From positions 3,224,001 to 3,288,000 of the forward strand of contig NC_017093.1 in the NCBI RefSeq assembly GCF_000284295.1: a stretch of DNA of 64,000 nt, read 5' to 3'. Source of the DNA: Actinoplanes missouriensis 431. GTDB lineage: Bacteria; Actinomycetota; Actinomycetes; Mycobacteriales; Micromonosporaceae. Both the position numbers and the translations under genes were made by a program. Positions 62,701-64,000 of this stretch are shown here, piece after piece. Below the pieces are notes generated by a model. The model saw nothing but the letters and a program-made list of their open reading frames with translations. It did no database searches and was not told where the DNA came from. Positions within the stretch are counted from its first letter, which is position 1; every line of letters starts with the position of its first letter.

Positions 62701-63153
62701 ACCCCCGACGGCCGCACCCTCGCCGTCGGCGCCGGCCTGACCGGGGCGTCGACCCTGTGGGACATCGCCGACCTGGCCCGCCCGCACCGGCTCGCCACGG
62801 TCCAGGGCACCACGAGCGGGGCGCGCTGGCTGGGCTTCAGCCCGGACGGGCGCACCCTGGCGACGGCGGGCACCGGCGAGGCCCGGCTGTGGGACGTCAC
62901 CGACCGCAGCACCCCCTTCCGGTACGCCACGCTGGCGAACCCCAAGCTGAAGACCATCGACCTGACGTTCAGCCCGGACGGCCGCACCCTCGCCGCAGGC
63001 GGCAGCCGTCACGTGACCCTCTGGGACTACTCGGTCCCGCAGTCACTCGCCGCCGCGCCCGAGGCCCACGCCTGCGCCGTCACCGGCCGAGGCCTCACGA
63101 AGGAGGAGTGGACCGGCTACATCCCCGAGCTCCCCTACCAGCCCACCTGCTGA
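59719..63153 (+). CDS. TIR domain - membrane helix - long coiled coil - beta-propeller protein
   Basis: 1144 residues. Residues 1-165 are a TIR-type domain (FDGFISYSHAADG at 3-15; LWIFRDQTGL; SQFFVLLASPEAARSPWVNKE at 64-84 with Glu84 at the usual catalytic position). One membrane helix spans about 189-210. Residues 215-450 form an Arg/Glu/Gln/Ala-rich coiled coil with units such as ARRQQEDARRNAEDARRQRE. A WD40-like beta-propeller fills about 475-1125 (repeated SPDGRT..A..G, then LWD(V/I)). TIR domains of bacteria often cleave NAD+ in defence or act as scaffolds; the propeller may sense a partner. The C-terminus WTGYIPELPYQPTC is typical of this family. Confidence 0.88.
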   Translation: MPFDGFISYSHAADGRLAPAVQRGLHRLARPWHRRRALWIFRDQTGLAVTPGLWSSIQTALDGSQFFVLLASPEAARSPWVNKEIEHWVATKSPQRVLPVLTDGEWRWDPATGDFTDDSTAVPDALRGVFAEEPLYLDLRWARDDLHLTLRHARFRDSIAQLAAPMHGVSKDELESEDVRQHRRARRLWSAATATLVVLAMVASFTGVLAMRNAGRANAEAVEAQRQQRIAAEQRGSAERATEESRRQQENAQTQEERARAAAEETRRQERLAGEQRVLADEAAAEAATQQENAGRQAQNARREQENARRAAEDARREQENARRHEEDARRQKENARRQQEDARRNAEDARRQREDAERQKDNARRSEGEARRQQQLADQAEERAREQEKLARHHRDLAAEATEERRRQEKIAREQEALAREAAEEARRQREEAALQRRIAINQRLVERARAMIEDDPQKALMLGVAAQRVHPGTTTDDQLSHLVMSTNYAGAMPGVTDVVTVADDVLATADADRTVSLWNVADPARPARLTRLPATGTAAPTLTVSTDGKTLAIADGSPAAALWNITDHTSPVRAEPLTDAAGIVTVALSPDGRTVATSNRAKDTVLWDVTPGRAPVILATLPQASSLTFSPDGRTAVTSGPTVTVWNLADRATPAALSTLTGARPGGMVAFNPKLNVVVVEEDLGWVAPWDLRNPAAPKRGSGLDAKTRGSTLTGVGFSPDGLMVVVSDSSGTTSLTNFSLGSIPGQAIALGRVATLTGRDGPITSVTMSRDGRMLITAGERRTATLWRIRGMFGRDPIGAFTRPSPADVVGVAFGPDGRTVLAADAPGTAVTWDLSDPANPVERPARELNTGRIQLMKQSPDGRTLAVGGMDEVVTLLDMTAPDGPAVLATIGKGGEDVTAFTFSPAGKTLAVGRADGTTTLYDLTDPTDPAAITKVTDRATVNVIAFSADGLTMAVGAGFAVSLWTLADPSAPMRHAELGTGDFVFAAALTPDGRTLAVGAGLTGASTLWDIADLARPHRLATVQGTTSGARWLGFSPDGRTLATAGTGEARLWDVTDRSTPFRYATLANPKLKTIDLTFSPDGRTLAAGGSRHVTLWDYSVPQSLAAAPEAHACAVTGRGLTKEEWTGYIPELPYQPTC

Positions 63154-63213
63154 CCTCCGCCGCCCGCCCCGCCCCGTGCCTGATGCGCGTGCGCGCCGTG
63201 GGTGACGTCCTGC

Positions 63214-63319
63214 GGTCCGGGGCGGCGTCTTGCCCGGTCCGGGGTGGCGTCTTGCCCGGTCCGGGGTGGCGTCTTGCCCGGTCCGGGGTGGCGTCTCGCG
63301 GTCCGGGGTGGCGTCTCAT
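63214..63319. repeat. 22-base tandem repeat, five units
   Basis: GGTCCGGGGTGGCGTCTTGC (plus CC) is repeated at 63214, 63236 and 63258; two 20-base variants ending CTCGC and CTCAT follow at 63280 and 63300. The first unit has one base difference. The array begins 60 bases after the TIR-protein stop and leads directly into copy 2 of the hairpin repeat. Confidence 0.8.
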
Positions 63320-63335
63320 GGTCCCCACGTTTGCG

Positions 63336-63510
63336 GATCTTGGAAACGCCGATGCCGGCTGGCGCTCAGTGCGGACAAAACGGGCGGCTGGCAGCACTGT
63401 TAACCAGCCCAGCGAGACGAGCTGGTTAACAGTGTTGCCGGCAGCGTGCTCGGACAGCGCTGGGAGCCGGCTGGACCAGCTGGTTCACAGTGTCGGCCCG
63501 GCGGTTTTGA
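63336..63510. repeat. interspersed repeat, copy 2, with long hairpin
   Basis: The 44-base core 63336-63379 matches 12345-12388 with two differences. It is followed by a hairpin of about 22 base pairs: 63387-63408 (with GCAGCACTGTTAACCAGC) pairs with 63421-63442, around a 12-base loop and with only G-U wobbles as irregularities. CAGTGTCGGCCCG is again present near 63490. In copy 1 the hairpin sequence differs but pairing is kept. The 331-base gap between the TIR gene and the transposase holds this and the tandem repeat and no gene. Confidence 0.75.
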
Positions 63511-64000
63511 TCACGCGTGCGGGCGTCATCGACATGCGCGATCGCTTAGCTTGTGTTTTAACCCGTGCGCCGGGGTTTGGTGCCTTCTTGTGGTGGGCCA
63601 GGCGTAGCTGAGTATGCGCGGCCAGCACCAGCCAGGTCCACCGGTCGGCCGCGGCCGGCTCGTAGAGCTTCGGGGCGGTCCAGCCCAGGGTCTGTTTCAG
63701 CAGCCTGAAGGTGTGCTCAAGATCGAAGCGGCGTAGGAACGCCTGCCAGCACCGGTCCACGTCAGCGGCGGTGGCGTCGACCTTGGACCACCACAACCAG
63801 ACCGGCTTCGGCTCGCCGCTGCTGGGCAGATGGTCGACGGTGAGCCGGATGACCGTGCCCGCGATGATCGGCAGCGGCTCGCCGTGGTCGGCCCAAGCGG
63901 CGCGGCGGGTCAGTCGCGGGTGCAGCCGGTCCCACGATTGGGCCCGGGCCTGGCCGTAGAGGCGGGTGTCGGTGTGTGTGACTGCCTGCTCGACGCCCCA
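63485..64000 (-). mobile_element. IS transposase fragment, 3' end altered, 5' end outside window
   Basis: On the minus strand the frame is open from 64000 to 63485. It reads RLYGQARAQSWDRLHPRLTR, then PKPVWLWWSKVDA and CWQAFLRRFDLEHTFRLLKQ followed by TLGWTAPKLYEPAAADRWTW. This is the C-terminal catalytic part of a DDE transposase common in actinomycetes; the E of LEHTFR fits the catalytic Glu. Relatives continue after AAHTQLRLA with R(P/x)L..W; here the match stops near 63595 and a lower-GC tail (KKAPNPGARVKTQAKRSRMS) runs to the stop. The element is therefore probably cut at its 3' end and inactive. Confidence 0.72.

Overview
The window is very GC-rich with almost complete G/C at third codon positions, many GTG starts and frequent 4-base ATGA/GTGA gene overlaps. 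Together with a mycothiol-dependent-enzyme fold, a 3-ketosteroid dehydrogenase, actinobacterial-type sensor proteins and a LuxR/MalT-type regulator, this points to a filamentous actinomycete, most likely Micromonosporaceae (Actinoplanes-like). That placement is an inference. I saw no tRNA, rRNA, CRISPR array or prophage.

Layout. 0-6.3 kb: a LuxR-family regulator cut by the window edge, an epoxide-hydrolase-type hydrolase, a duplicated-domain protein overlapping a Fic protein, and a lipoprotein polysaccharide deacetylase. 6.3-14.5 kb: ketosteroid dehydrogenase beside a broken TetR gene, a PaaX/GNAT pair, two alpha/beta hydrolases, a nucleotidyltransferase-like protein, a hairpin repeat, and an SDR/TetR pair sharing two clear operators. 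14.7-22.3 kb: a cytoplasmic SGNH hydrolase, a 1810-residue Ser/Thr kinase-AAA-GAF-PAS-histidine kinase, and a mycothiol-type enzyme. 22.5-28.6 kb: secreted trypsin-like protease, small zinc-ribbon protein, DUF4262 protein, CoaD, PlsC, and a four-gene ABC uptake operon with an embedded methyltransferase.

28.7-41.2 kb: a signalling block (two hybrid histidine kinases and a small kinase), SulP transporter, TfoX-like protein, Hsp20 with a CIRCE-like operator, type II NADH dehydrogenase, and a TetR/thiolase-like pair. 41.2-43.9 kb: an islet of small orphan genes including an Imm53-type immunity protein and a pseudogene spread over three frames. 43.9-47.8 kb: universal stress protein, FIST sensor and a GAF-GGDEF-EAL protein. 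47.8-51.3 kb: a thioredoxin-like ferredoxin, a truncated methyltransferase, and a small gene encoding five 13-residue repeats, followed by an MFS exporter and a TPR protein. 51.4-59.7 kb: a chemoreceptor remnant, a P-loop NTPase, a flavin monooxygenase, a DedA protein, two luciferase-like monooxygenases and a cupin. 59.7-64 kb: a TIR-membrane-coiled-coil-beta-propeller protein, a second copy of the hairpin repeat, and a truncated transposase running off the window.

The most novel-looking item is the 77-residue repeat peptide with its exporter (49.03-50.53 kb). Next are a 95%-identical hairpin-containing repeat found at both ends of the window, and a 26-base promoter-proximal motif shared by the thiolase and universal-stress genes.
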